From: Bugula neritina
Taxonomy: Eukaryota > Bryozoa > Gymnolaemata > Cheilostomatida > Bugulidae
DNA length: 60,000 nucleotides
Direction of reading: 5' to 3'
Assembly: GCA_964035545.1 (NCBI GenBank)
Contig: OZ037767.1
Span: forward strand, 25,593,628-25,653,627
The notes under the pieces are model-generated. The model worked only from the letters and a program-made list of their open reading frames with translations, did not search any database and was not told where the DNA came from. This document shows positions 59,745 through 60,000 of the stretch, in pieces. Made by a program: the position numbers and the translations under genes. Each line of letters begins with the position of its first letter. The first letter of the stretch is position 1.

Positions 59745-60000
59745 TACATTAACTGTTATAGTTAACATTATATTAATGCAGGCAGGATTCACATCAGACC
59801 TAAATTTTGAAGGTGTGTGAAGATAAGAATATGTGGATAGTGTATTCAGGCATGTGTGGATACACCCAGTGAAGTACAACGCAACTGTCTACAAAGCAAT
59901 GTGGGCTATGGATGAATCAAACATTTAAAAGCAGTTAGTTTATCAAAATAGAAAAAGTCTCGACAATTATAAAATGGTTCAACTTTTGAATTTTTCAGAC

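Larger units (their letters stand above)
55123..60000. other. 3' flank without a recognised gene
   Basis: AT-rich DNA. Open frames at 58.57-59.0 kb and 59.3-59.9 kb overlap CA/GT microsatellites or each other on both strands and resemble no protein. A slightly GC-richer patch lies at 57.9-58.05 kb with no exon signal. Confidence 0.6.

Overview
The window is AT-rich, intron-bearing genomic DNA from an animal. A complete Wnt4-type Wnt gene, a MORC-family gene with a CW zinc finger, GT-AG introns of 0.2 to 6 kb, minisatellites and tRNA-derived SINEs point to an invertebrate bilaterian. A lophotrochozoan such as a mollusc is my guess; nothing in the sequence proves it. I assembled every gene by hand, joining open stretches between AG and GT sites and checking that the codon phase carries across each junction.

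Layout. (1) 2.0-9.5 kb, + strand: a five-exon Wnt4-like gene. It encodes 354 residues with signal peptide, 24 cysteines after the signal peptide and the lipid-acceptor motif, and all junctions are in phase. (2) 9.5-14.25 kb: Wnt 3' UTR and a convergent intergenic stretch with no gene I recognise. (3) 14.25-41.97 kb, - strand: a MORC-like gene of at least 13 coding exons. It has a GHKL ATPase-like N-terminus that has lost several ATPase signature residues, an S5-like middle region, a CW zinc finger, an SPxK-repeat tail and a choice of two homologous C-terminal exons. Its introns hold a striking set of tandem arrays: a UG-rich array of about 670 bp (as read in the transcript), a 29-bp palindromic satellite of about 21 copies, and 17-, 20-, 24- and 32-bp repeats. 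They also hold one SINE; a second SINE copy lies just upstream of the first recognised exon. (4) 42-47.3 kb: a head-to-head gap with that second SINE copy, a low-complexity trinucleotide-like tract, a SINE/tRNA relic and probably the undetected 5' end of the MORC gene. (5) 47.3-55.1 kb, + strand: a gene for a predicted membrane-anchored protein with two tandem nucleoside-2-deoxyribosyltransferase-like (NDT-like) domains. The first keeps the Glu of the catalytic helix; the second has Lys there. One short bridging exon is unresolved. (6) 55.1-60 kb: 3' flank with microsatellites and no recognisable gene.

Most interesting points: the double NDT-like membrane protein, the MORC protein with a degenerate ATPase site, and a frame-enforced pair of mutually exclusive exons (12a/12b) preceded in the same transcript by a large GU-rich array that could act on the splice choice. 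The three genes show no obvious shared pathway; they look like ordinary chromosomal neighbours.
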